64,000 nt of DNA from Sphingopyxis sp. Lineage in GTDB: Bacteria; Pseudomonadota; Alphaproteobacteria; Sphingomonadales; Sphingomonadaceae. This document shows, piece after piece, positions 28,670 to 36,803 of the stretch; the first letter of the stretch is position 1; each line of letters begins with the position of its first letter. The translations under genes and the position numbers were made by a program. The notes beneath the pieces were generated by a model that worked only from the letters and a program-made list of their open reading frames with translations, searched no databases and was not told where the DNA came from. The DNA lies in contig JAIXHQ010000004.1 of the NCBI GenBank assembly GCA_030145715.1, positions 62,001 to 126,000 on the forward strand. The letters are read 5' to 3'.

Positions 28670-29404
28670 TCATTGAAACGACTCCGTCGTAAACAGGCCT
28701 TTGAAATCGCCGACGGGAATCCCCTCGGGAGCGAAGTTTTCTGGCAATTTTTCATAGACGTTGGGAAGCCAAGGCAATCGTTTCCGGATTACTTTAGTCA
28801 CCGGTTCTTCTGTCACCTGAACCGTAATACGCTTCAGCCTTACGCCCACGCCAAACTGATTCTCTAACGCTTCTGGGTTCACGGCCTGCATACTGGCCGG
28901 ATCATGGATGTCCCCAAAAGTGGCAAAGACAGGATAGTTGTCTACCATATCCTTCCCAATCGGGCCTCCCTTGATTAACCGTGGAATCTCACGGGGCCGC
29001 GAAAGGAATGCCGCGCGTCTTCTCCACTGCTCGTCCCGAGTAAGGGCGCCGGCGTCAGCAGATGTCGGCATTATAGGGCTGGATGCTAGATAGTTGAATA
29101 AATCCGGATTATGCTCACCCCGCATGAGCGCGAACAAAGTCTGTCTACCCGGCAGATCAACAACTACGGCCTCACCGCGCGAGTCGCATCGAGCGCCACC
29201 GACAACAGGAAGCCGGACAGCCCCGCATTTCACAGCGATCACGCTCGACCCCGATCGAAGGCCCTGCGGCGTATCCACTACGACGGTCAGCCGGTAACGG
29301 TAGTTCGGGCCCGTTCCCACCACTCCGCAGGCGCTGAGAACGGTCAATGCTATCGCAGGAAGAAAAGACCGGGGGACGAATGCGCGCCAAAAGCGCCAAT
29401 TCAT
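28670..29404 (-). CDS. Orphan lipoprotein carried in the island
   Basis: Predicted lipoprotein of 244 residues: signal with lipobox LSAC (acylated cysteine near residue 26) followed by GVVGTGPNYRYRLTVVVDTP. The ATG at 29404 has GGAG 8 bases upstream. No catalytic motif is visible; the C-terminal half contains GDIHDPASMQAVNPEALENQ and a beta-rich segment. I do not recognise the family. It lies between two broken insertion sequences in AT-richer DNA, so it was probably acquired as cargo or stranded by rearrangement. Confidence 0.7.
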   Translation of the reverse strand: MNWRFWRAFVPRSFLPAIALTVLSACGVVGTGPNYRYRLTVVVDTPQGLRSGSSVIAVKCGAVRLPVVGGARCDSRGEAVVVDLPGRQTLFALMRGEHNPDLFNYLASSPIMPTSADAGALTRDEQWRRRAAFLSRPREIPRLIKGGPIGKDMVDNYPVFATFGDIHDPASMQAVNPEALENQFGVGVRLKRITVQVTEEPVTKVIRKRLPWLPNVYEKLPENFAPEGIPVGDFKGLFTTESFQ

Positions 29405-29604
29405 CTTCTCGCTCCGAACGCGGCGCGCTCTCAACACGATGCCGCCGAAAACAAGTTGCGCCTATAATAGCTTGAGACTCGAAGCGTCATATCCACGGCC
29501 TCTCCTTTGAGTGCCTGATAGTTCCTCCAATTCTTTCATGATCTCAAGATATAATCATGCCCAGATTCACACCGATCTTTACCAGCCATTCCTGCACCGC
29601 CGTG

Positions 29605-29757
29605 GCAATAAACTGGCATGTGAACCGCAAGCGGGTCGAGCGCATCTGGCGCCGCGAGGGGCTCAAGGTGCCGCAAAGGCAGCCGAAGCGCAGGCGGCTG
29701 TGGTTGAACGACGGATCATGCATCCGGCTGCGGCCCGAGTACGCGAATCGCGGCAAA
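29605..29757 (+). pseudogene. Second IS3-family OrfB fragment
   Basis: About 50 codons matching the middle of an IS3-family OrfB: NRKRVERIWRREGLKVPQRQ, then PKRRRLWLNDGSCIRLRPEY. In intact proteins this is followed by the HVWSYDFV catalytic segment; here it breaks at AN|RGKK. It is on the opposite strand from the fragment at 28148-28571 and looks like a different subgroup, so two insertion sequences contributed. Confidence 0.8.
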
Positions 29758-29878
29758 AAATTCGCCGGAGCCTGCAAATATTGTCAGGACTGCGCCATCG
29801 TTGGCGAATACCGATGGGGGAGGAGCCTGGCCGTTGACCCACTTTATCCAATAAAGTCAGCTACTTAAAGCGACGCCC

Positions 29879-29952
29879 TGGATGCCCCGCGAGGATTCGA
29901 ACCTCGATAGGCGGTATCAGAAACCGCAGTCTTACCATTAGACGACAGGGCA
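29879..29952 (-). tRNA. tRNA-Gln (anticodon CUG)
   Basis: A complete 74-base cloverleaf. Acceptor TGCCCTG pairs with CGGGGCA, the discriminator is T and CCA is encoded. The anticodon stem-loop is GCGGT-TTCTGAT-ACCGC, giving CUG for glutamine codon CAG; the T arm is CGAGG-TTCGAAT-CCTCG. The 3' end faces the IS-rich zone at lower coordinates, a common integration site for islands. Confidence 0.95.
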
Positions 29953-30108
29953 GCAGAGGCGGGCCAAATATGATTGCGCGCGCGCGCTGTCAAGGCCGCA
30001 GCGACGATCGGCACAAGTCCGCTTGCCCTGACGCATTTCGCCGCTAGCATCGCGGGGACAACAAAGGGGGCTGCGCCCCGGCGCGGTACACCCATAAGGA
30101 GTGGGCTG

Positions 30109-31401
30109 ATGCGTCATGTCGCAATCGTCGGGTCGGGACCCGCCGGCTATTACACCGCCGAAACATTGCAGAAATCCGCCGATGTCGCGGTCGATGTCAT
30201 CGACCGGCTGCCCGTTCCCTATGGCCTGATCCGCACCGGCGTCGCCCCCGATCACCAGTCGATCAAGGCGGTGTCGCGCCGCTATGAAGGTGTCGCATTG
30301 ACCGACAATGTCCGGTTCGTCGGTCATGTTTCGGTCGGCAGCGACGTCGGCATCGACGAACTGGTCGATCTGTACGACGCGGTCATTCTGGCCACCGGCG
30401 CGCCGAACGACCGGCCGCTGGACATCCCCGGCGCCGCCCTGCCCGGCGTGATCGGCAGCGCCGCCTTTGTCGGCTGGTACAATGGCCATCCCGATTTCGC
30501 CGACCTTGATCCGCCGCTTGATGCCCCGGGCGTCGCGGTGATCGGCAATGGCAATGTCGCGCTCGACGTCGCGCGGATCCTGGCCAAGACGGCCCAGGAA
30601 TTTGCCGGCAGCGACATCGTCGCCCATGCGCGCGACGCGCTGTCGACCAGCGCAGTGCGCCATATCCATATCCTTGGGCGGCGCGGCCCACACCAGATCG
30701 CGATGACGCCCAAGGAACTGGGCGAACTTGCCCATCTGGAACGCGCCAGCCCGCGCGTCGACCCCACCGACCTGCCACCCGAAGGCGACGACGCCATGCT
30801 CGAACCTGGCATGCGCAAATCGGTGAGCCACCTGCGCGGATTTGCCGCCAATCCGGTCGCCAAGCCGGTGACGATCGATTTCGACTTTTTCGCCATGCCC
30901 GTCGCGATCGAGGGGGACGGCCGCGTCCAGCGCGTCATCGTCGAACGAACGGCGCTGGACGCCGACCTGACCAGCCGCGGCACCGGCGAAACCTATGCCA
31001 TCGACGTGGGGCTGGTCATCGCCTGCATCGGTTATCAGACGCCGCCGATTCCCGGCGTCCCCTATGAACATGGCCGTGGGCGGTTCGCCAACGACGATGG
31101 CCGCATCCTGCCCGGCCTTTATTGCGTCGGCTGGGCCCGGCGCGGGCCGTCGGGGACGATCGGCACCAACAAGCCCGACGGCGCGCGCGTTGCCGAGATG
31201 GTTCTGGACGATATGGGCGGCGGCACGGGCAAGGCGGGCCGCGCCGGGCTGGACGCGCTGCTCGCCAGCCGCGGCGTCACCCCCGTCACCTTTCGCGACT
31301 GGCGGCGGATCGAGGAGGCAGAGGTAAGGGCGGCGCTGGGCGGCAACCCGCGTGAGAAATTCGTCACGATCGACGCGATGCTGGGCGCAATCGGGCGGTG
31401 A
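30109..31401 (+). CDS. Ferredoxin/adrenodoxin-NADP reductase (FprA-like)
   Basis: FAD flavoenzyme of 430 residues passing electrons between NADPH and ferredoxin. The N-terminal FAD motif is VAIVGSGPAGYYTAETL; RLPVPYGLIRTGVAPDHQ is specific to the adrenodoxin-reductase family; the NADPH site is VIGNGNVALDVARIL; the C-terminal GPSGTIGTNKPDGARVAE closes the FAD site. The ATG at 30109 has AAGGAG upstream. It overlaps the start of a DoxX-like membrane gene by four bases. Confidence 0.92.
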   Translation: MRHVAIVGSGPAGYYTAETLQKSADVAVDVIDRLPVPYGLIRTGVAPDHQSIKAVSRRYEGVALTDNVRFVGHVSVGSDVGIDELVDLYDAVILATGAPNDRPLDIPGAALPGVIGSAAFVGWYNGHPDFADLDPPLDAPGVAVIGNGNVALDVARILAKTAQEFAGSDIVAHARDALSTSAVRHIHILGRRGPHQIAMTPKELGELAHLERASPRVDPTDLPPEGDDAMLEPGMRKSVSHLRGFAANPVAKPVTIDFDFFAMPVAIEGDGRVQRVIVERTALDADLTSRGTGETYAIDVGLVIACIGYQTPPIPGVPYEHGRGRFANDDGRILPGLYCVGWARRGPSGTIGTNKPDGARVAEMVLDDMGGGTGKAGRAGLDALLASRGVTPVTFRDWRRIEEAEVRAALGGNPREKFVTIDAMLGAIGR

Positions 31402-31799
31402 AGGCGCGCGTCCGCACCGCGCTGCGCTGGCTGCTCGCGCTTGCCTATGGCTTTGCCGGCTGGGCGCATCTGGCGCGGCCCACGCCGTTTCTCGCGATCA
31501 CGCCGCCGTGGGTGCCCCGGCCCGATCTGGTCGTCGCCGCGACCGGGGTGGCGGAAATCGCGGGGGCGATCGGGCTGATGATCCCGGCAACGCGCAAGGC
31601 GGCGGGCTGGGGCCTTGCCCTTTATGCGCTGTGCGTCTGGCCCGCCAATTTCTATCATGCCTTCGCCAATGTGGCGATCGGGGGAGAAACGCTGAGCTGG
31701 TGGTATCATGGCCCGCGCCTCGCCGCGCAGCCGTTCATCATCTGGTGGGCCCTGTGGGCGAGCGGCGCGACCGACTGGCCGTTCCGCCGCAGCCCATAG
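31398..31799 (+). CDS. DoxX-like membrane protein
   Basis: Small inner-membrane protein of 133 residues with four helices, of the DoxX superfamily: LLALAYGFAGWAHLARPTPF, then VAATGVAEIAGAIGLMIP and YALCVWPANFYHAFANVAIG. Starts at a GTG that overlaps the reductase stop (GTGA), so translation is coupled. DoxX proteins are often linked to redox or thiosulfate chemistry, without known mechanism here. No ribosome site is needed given the overlap. Confidence 0.82.
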   Translation: MKARVRTALRWLLALAYGFAGWAHLARPTPFLAITPPWVPRPDLVVAATGVAEIAGAIGLMIPATRKAAGWGLALYALCVWPANFYHAFANVAIGGETLSWWYHGPRLAAQPFIIWWALWASGATDWPFRRSP

Positions 31800-31805
31800 G
31801 TTGGA

Positions 31806-33077
31806 TTATTTCGCGACCGGCGTTTCGATCGGCGGCTGGCCCTTCTGGCTCGCCGCATAGGCCTCGACCGCCTTCAACACGCGCAGCATGTTGCCGCTCG
31901 CGATCTTCTCCAGGTCGGACGCCGTATATCCGCGCCTGGCCAGTTCGGCGAACAGCGCGGGATAGCCGGCGACATCCTCCATGCCGGTCGGGGCCGAATC
32001 CATCCCGTCATAATCGCCGCCGAGCCCGATATGATCGACCCCGACCGTCTTTTTCAGGTGATCGATGTGGTCCGCGACCTTGGCAATGGTCGTCGCGGGC
32101 ACCGGGTTGGCCGCGTCCCAGCTTTTGAGCGCCGCCTGTTCCGCCGCCGGATCACCGGGATAAAGTGCCTTCAGCCGCGCCTGTTCGGCGGTCCGCGCCA
32201 GCCCCTGGGCGCGGACGTCGGCATCGAGGAAGCCGGGCAGCAGTACGACCATCACGATCCCGCCATTGGCCTTGACCGCGGGCAGCACGCTGTCGGGGAC
32301 GTTGCGCGGGTGCGGGTTCACCGCGCGCACCCCCGAATGGCTGAACATCACGGGGGCCTTCGCGGTTTCCAGCGCGTCGCGCATCGTCGCCTCGCTGACA
32401 TGGCTCAGGTCGACGATCATCCCGATGCGGTTCATTTCGCGAACGACCTGCCGCCCGAAATCGGTCAGGCCGTCGTGCGCGGGCGCATCGGTCGCGGCGT
32501 CGGCCCAGCTCAGATTCTTGGCATGGGTCAATGTCATGTACCGCGCGCCCAGGTCATACATCTGCCGCAGCACGGCGAGCGACGATCCGATTGAATGACC
32601 GCCCTCCATGCCCAGCATCCCGGCGATCTTGCCCGCCTTCATCGCCTTTTCAAGCTCGGCCGACGTCGACGCGAGCGCAAGATCGTTCGGATAGCGCGCG
32701 ACCAGCCGCTTCATCACGTCGATCTGCTCGATCGTCTGCTGGACCGCCTGCGGCTCATTCGCGTTGCTGGGCACATAGACCGACCAGAATTGCGCCCCGA
32801 CGCGGCCCTTGCGCAGGCGCGTCAGGTCGGTGTGCATCGCGATCCTCGGCGGCGTCGCATCGGGCGCCGCGGTATCGGTCGTGTCCTGAAAGTCGAAATT
32901 GTTGATGACATTGTCGACACGCCCGCGCAGCGCCCAGGGCACGTCATTATGCCCGTCAAAGACCGGCGCCTTTTTCAGCGCCGCATCGGCGACCGCCTCG
33001 GGCGATGGTTGTGCGGCGGCGGGGACCGACATCAGGGCGAGCGCGGCAAGGCCGACGAGCAGAAAGGATTTTGTCAT
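31806..33077 (-). CDS. M19 membrane-dipeptidase family enzyme, secreted
   Basis: Zinc dipeptidase (renal-dipeptidase family) of 423 residues exported by a signal peptide (about 1-22, ...PAAAQ). Metal ligands are visible: HND in VFDGHNDVPWALRG, the bridging Glu in GMEGGHSIG, His in VDLSHVS and MFSHSGVRAV, and Asp in GLGGDYDGMD. Likely hydrolyses periplasmic dipeptides. The ATG at 33077 gives the signal peptide; longer frames have no ribosome site. Convergent with the DoxX gene, seven bases apart. Confidence 0.92.
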   Translation of the reverse strand: MTKSFLLVGLAALALMSVPAAAQPSPEAVADAALKKAPVFDGHNDVPWALRGRVDNVINNFDFQDTTDTAAPDATPPRIAMHTDLTRLRKGRVGAQFWSVYVPSNANEPQAVQQTIEQIDVMKRLVARYPNDLALASTSAELEKAMKAGKIAGMLGMEGGHSIGSSLAVLRQMYDLGARYMTLTHAKNLSWADAATDAPAHDGLTDFGRQVVREMNRIGMIVDLSHVSEATMRDALETAKAPVMFSHSGVRAVNPHPRNVPDSVLPAVKANGGIVMVVLLPGFLDADVRAQGLARTAEQARLKALYPGDPAAEQAALKSWDAANPVPATTIAKVADHIDHLKKTVGVDHIGLGGDYDGMDSAPTGMEDVAGYPALFAELARRGYTASDLEKIASGNMLRVLKAVEAYAASQKGQPPIETPVAK

Positions 33078-33208
33078 CGCGGCCAACCATAAATCCTCGG
33101 CGCCACCAAGCAACCCCGCTTGACGGAACAGCAAGCGCCGCGCAGCATCGGCGACAGCGAGGAGATCATGCTCAACCTCGCGGGGCAGCAGCCATTCGGC
33201 CGGAGGCG

Positions 33209-33526
33209 TCAGCCGTCTTCCTCCTCCCTGTCCGCCAGTACGCGCGATTCGGTCTTCAACGGTCGCGACACCGGGCAAACTTCCTGCACATAGCCGTTGA
33301 GCACATTGGCCAACGCCTCGGGAACGAGGCGGTAGAATACGAACTGTCCGCGCTTGTCGCCGATAACCAGGCCCGCATTCTCAAGCACCGACAGATGCTG
33401 CGAAACCGCCGGTTTGCTCATGTCGAAACGCGCGGCGATGTCGCCCGCGCTCAGTTCCGCATGCGCGAGATAGGCAAGAATCTTGCGCCGCGGCGTCGAT
33501 GCCAATGCCTGAAAAATCCGTTCCAT
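33209..33526 (-). CDS. ArsR-family transcriptional regulator
   Basis: Winged-helix repressor of 105 residues: MERIFQALASTPRRKILAYL, then the recognition helix AARFDMSKPAVSQHLSVLEN and wing GDKRGQFVFYRL. The metal-binding ELCVCDL motif of metal sensors is absent; one Cys occurs near the C-terminus (EVCPVSRP). It resembles SdpR-like members. Divergent from the desaturase gene, 84 bases away, so control of that gene is likely; ligand unknown. A TTG at 33562 is an alternative start but lacks a ribosome site. Confidence 0.85.
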   Translation of the reverse strand: MERIFQALASTPRRKILAYLAHAELSAGDIAARFDMSKPAVSQHLSVLENAGLVIGDKRGQFVFYRLVPEALANVLNGYVQEVCPVSRPLKTESRVLADREEEDG

Positions 33527-33610
33527 ATGCCCATAAATGAGGATCGCCAACCGACTTGACAAGAGATTAGATATTTAAGTAATTTCTTATTTATCTAAAG
33601 GAGACGAACG

Positions 33611-34567
33611 ATGCGCAGCGATGACGATCCTCATGCAGTCAATTTCCTGATCGATGAAGACGGCGCTGATCCCGTCAAGGGGCATGTCCGGGCCGACGTC
33701 CCCAGCATTGTCTGGAACGGCGGCATGGCCGTGATCGCGATCGCCGCCGGGCCCTTTTTCCTGACGCCGGCCACTGTCACCCTTTTTGTTGTTACGACAG
33801 GTGCGGCGCTGCTGCTCGGCCACAGCGTCGGCTATCACCGCATGATGATCCACGGCAGCTTTACGACGCCGCGCTGGTTCGGGCGCTCGCTCGTCTGGTT
33901 TGGCGCTTTCGTCGGCATGGCCGGCCCGTACGGCATCATCCGCGCACACGACACGCGCGACTGGGCGCAGAGACAGGCCGACTGCCACCCCTTCCTGCGT
34001 CATGGCACCAACATGATCCGCGATGCATGGTGGCAAATCTACTGCCGCCTCGACCTCGACCGGCCACCGCGCTTCGATTTCGGCGAACTCGACCGTGACC
34101 CATTCTACCGCTGGCTCGAAGTGACGTGGCGATGGCAGCAACTGCCGGTCGCGCTGCTGTTCTTTGCGATAGGGGGCTGGGGCTGGGTCGTGTGGGGGGT
34201 CGCCGCGCGCGTCGCGATCGCGAATCACGGCCATTGGCTCGTTGGCCACCTCGCCCACAACCGCGGATCGCAGCACTGGACGGTCGATGCGCACGGTGTG
34301 CAGGCGTTCGACATCCCGTGGGCGGCAATCCCGACGATGGGCGAAGCCTGGCACAATAATCATCACGCCTATCCGGGCTCTGCGCGTATCGGGCTGCATC
34401 GCGGCCAGAGCGACTGGGGCTATGCCTTCATCCGCCTTTGCGAACGGCAGGGCCTGATGTGGGATGTGCGTACGCCCCAGACGATGGGCAGCCGCCCGGG
34501 CCTGTCCGAGGTCCCTCGACACGCGCCAGTGTTCGCGGCACATTCGCCCCATGGACATATCTCATAG
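33611..34567 (+). CDS. Fatty acyl desaturase family protein with unusual second histidine box
   Basis: Integral membrane di-iron enzyme of 318 residues, predicted to insert a double bond in fatty acyl chains. First box HSVGYH (about 71-76) and third box HNNHHAYPGSAR (about 250-261) are canonical. The second box, normally HxxHH, reads RAHDTRDWAQRQADCHPFL, an HD-x-RDW variant I associate with an alphaproteobacterial branch. Extra histidines occur in NHGHWLVGHLAHN. GGAGACG precedes the ATG. It overlaps the M20 amidohydrolase start by 17 bases. Confidence 0.85.
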   Translation: MRSDDDPHAVNFLIDEDGADPVKGHVRADVPSIVWNGGMAVIAIAAGPFFLTPATVTLFVVTTGAALLLGHSVGYHRMMIHGSFTTPRWFGRSLVWFGAFVGMAGPYGIIRAHDTRDWAQRQADCHPFLRHGTNMIRDAWWQIYCRLDLDRPPRFDFGELDRDPFYRWLEVTWRWQQLPVALLFFAIGGWGWVVWGVAARVAIANHGHWLVGHLAHNRGSQHWTVDAHGVQAFDIPWAAIPTMGEAWHNNHHAYPGSARIGLHRGQSDWGYAFIRLCERQGLMWDVRTPQTMGSRPGLSEVPRHAPVFAAHSPHGHIS

Positions 34568-35753
34568 CTGGCCGACCCAGGCCGAAACCCTGCTCGACGA
34601 CCTTGTCGATCTGCGCCGCGCAATCCACCGGGAGCCGGAATTGGGGCTGCAGAATCCAAAGACGCTGGCGAAGATCAAGGCGGCGCTTGCGGGCCTGCCC
34701 CTGGAATTTCGGGAGGGGCCGTCGACGACCGGGCTGGTCGCGATCCTGCGCGGTCCGGCGAACGGGCGGACCGTGCTGCTGCGCGGCGACATGGACGCGC
34801 TGCCGCTGGTCGAGGATACCGGGCTGGATTTCACCTCCGAAACGGCGGGAGCGATGCATGCGTGCGGGCATGACACGCATGTCGCGATGCTGGTCGGCGC
34901 CGCAAAGCTGCTGTGCGCGGCGCGCGACCGTTTGCCCGGCACCGTCATGTTCATGTTCCAGCCGGGCGAGGAGGGGCATCATGGCGCGCGCTTCATGCTG
35001 GATGACGGGATCATCGATCCGCTGCCCGACGCGGCCTTTGCCCTCCACATCATGCCCAACGCGCCGCACAGCATTTTCGCGGGGCGCGCGGGGCCGCTGC
35101 TCGCGTCGTCCGATGTCCTGGCGATCACGGTCAGGGGCGCGGGCGGCCATGCGTCGATGCCGCACGACGCGGTCGATCCCATCCCGGTCGCCTGTGCGAT
35201 CGTCACCGCGATCCAGACGATGGTGACGCGCCGCATCTCGGTCTTTGACCCGGCGGTGATCACGATCGCCAGGATCGCGGCGGGGACGACGAACAATATC
35301 ATCCCCGAAAGCGCCGAAATGCTGGGCACGATCCGCACCCTGTCGCCCGAACGCCGCGCGATGGTCGCGCGCGAGTTAAAACGCCTCGCTCCCGCGATCG
35401 CCGACGCGCATGGCTGCACCGCCGACGTGACGATAGAGGAAGGCTTTCCCGTCACCATCTGCGACAGCCGCGCGGTGGCGTTCGGCCAGTCGGTCGTCGA
35501 GGATGTTTTCGGTGAGGCGGCGTGGCTGACGATGGACAATCCGGTGATGGGGGCAGAGGATTTCTCCTATGTGCTGGAAAAAGTGCCCGGCGCGATGTTC
35601 TGGCTCGGCGCCAGCGCCGAGGGCAGCGACTGGCGCGCCTGCTGCGGACTGCATTCGAACCGCATGGTGCTTGATGAAAAGGTGATGGCGCGCGGCGCGG
35701 CGCTGCACGCGGCATTGGCCGAACGGTTTTTGAACGATGGCTTCGCCGCATGA
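34551..35753 (+). CDS. M20 family amidohydrolase
   Basis: Metal-dependent amidase of 400 residues, hippurate hydrolase/IAA-amino-acid hydrolase type. Metal sites: HACGHDTHVAM and QPGEEGHHGARFM (Glu-Glu), with His in ALHIMPN and in the C-terminal CGLHSNRM. A dimerisation insert spans about 185-300 (VRGAGGHASMPHDAVDPIPV). The ATG at 34551 lies inside the desaturase 3' end, so the two are probably one operon, though a metabolic link is not obvious. Substrate, an N-acyl amino acid, is inferred. Confidence 0.9.
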   Translation: MDISHSWPTQAETLLDDLVDLRRAIHREPELGLQNPKTLAKIKAALAGLPLEFREGPSTTGLVAILRGPANGRTVLLRGDMDALPLVEDTGLDFTSETAGAMHACGHDTHVAMLVGAAKLLCAARDRLPGTVMFMFQPGEEGHHGARFMLDDGIIDPLPDAAFALHIMPNAPHSIFAGRAGPLLASSDVLAITVRGAGGHASMPHDAVDPIPVACAIVTAIQTMVTRRISVFDPAVITIARIAAGTTNNIIPESAEMLGTIRTLSPERRAMVARELKRLAPAIADAHGCTADVTIEEGFPVTICDSRAVAFGQSVVEDVFGEAAWLTMDNPVMGAEDFSYVLEKVPGAMFWLGASAEGSDWRACCGLHSNRMVLDEKVMARGAALHAALAERFLNDGFAA

Positions 35754-35921
35754 TCGCCGCGAATGGCCCCTCGCCGCCAGATGGAGCGTTTCAAGGGTCA
35801 AAATCACGGACGGACAATCCGCTGGACGGCCGGTTCTGATTCCATCAAAAACCGCCTTCTAAGGGAAATTTAAGCCCCTGCCGTTACAGGCCCCGGGGAC
35901 CATTTTTCGGGGGCAATCGAC

Positions 35922-36803
35922 ATGGCGAACGCGATCGGGCATCTCGCGGCATGGGTCAGCCGCAACTATCCCTTTGACAAGGGCCAGTGGCGGCTTGGTG
36001 CGCTCGCCTATCGCCTGTTGCCCGAAACGGAGCTGCGGTCAGAGATCCGCACCGTCGGCACCCGTCACGGCTTTGCGATGCGGCTCGACCTTGGCCAGTT
36101 CGTCGATCGCACCATCTATTGCACCGGCGGGTGGGAGCCGCTGGAAACCATGGTCATTTCGGCGGCGCTGAAACCCGGCGACACGTTCGTCGATGTCGGC
36201 GCCAACATCGGCTTCTTTTCGCTGCTCGCGCATCGCCTGGTCGGTCCGGCGGGGCGGGTTCACGCGGTCGAGGCGACCCCGTCGACCGCCGCGCTGCTCG
36301 ACGACAATATCGCGCGCAATCGGGCCGGTTCGATCATCGTCCACCGCTGCGCCGCCGGCGACCGGGAAGGCCGGGCGACGATGGTGGTCCACGACGCCGG
36401 CAACATCGGCAGCAATCACCTGTCCCTTGGCGACGAAGCGGCGGCGGGCGACCCCGCGACGATTCCGCTGCGCCGGCTCGACCAACTGGTCGCGGGCGAG
36501 AATATCCGGCTGATCAAACTCGACATCGAGGGTGCCGAGGCGATGGCGCTGCGCGGCGCGGGCACCCTGCTCGACGGCGACACCGCCCCGGCGCTGCTGT
36601 TCGAATTTTCGCCCGACATGCTGCGTGCCATGGGCGATGATCCGGCGGCACTGCTCCACCATCTCGAATCGCGGGGCTATGTGATCCACGAAATCCACCC
36701 CGACCGGCTGCCCCCGCGCGACGACGCGATCCTGACGCGGCCGCAGACCTATCTGCTCGCGCTCAAACCCGGCGACCCGCTTCACGCCGCGCTCGGCGGT
36801 TAG
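35922..36803 (+). CDS. FkbM-family methyltransferase
   Basis: SAM-dependent methyltransferase of 293 residues. The SAM-binding loop is FVDVGANIGFFSLLAHRL (about 90-107), followed by the acidic VHAVEATP; LIKLDIEGAEAMALRGA is the FkbM signature. Such enzymes O-methylate sugars in glycans or natural products; here no glycosyltransferases are adjacent, so the target is open. It converges with nadB and their stops overlap by four bases. Confidence 0.88.
   Translation: MANAIGHLAAWVSRNYPFDKGQWRLGALAYRLLPETELRSEIRTVGTRHGFAMRLDLGQFVDRTIYCTGGWEPLETMVISAALKPGDTFVDVGANIGFFSLLAHRLVGPAGRVHAVEATPSTAALLDDNIARNRAGSIIVHRCAAGDREGRATMVVHDAGNIGSNHLSLGDEAAAGDPATIPLRRLDQLVAGENIRLIKLDIEGAEAMALRGAGTLLDGDTAPALLFEFSPDMLRAMGDDPAALLHHLESRGYVIHEIHPDRLPPRDDAILTRPQTYLLALKPGDPLHAALGG

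Noticed and set aside
33078-33278. Upstream extension of the M19 dipeptidase frame
   Set aside because: No ribosome site and it would bury the signal peptide start at 33077.
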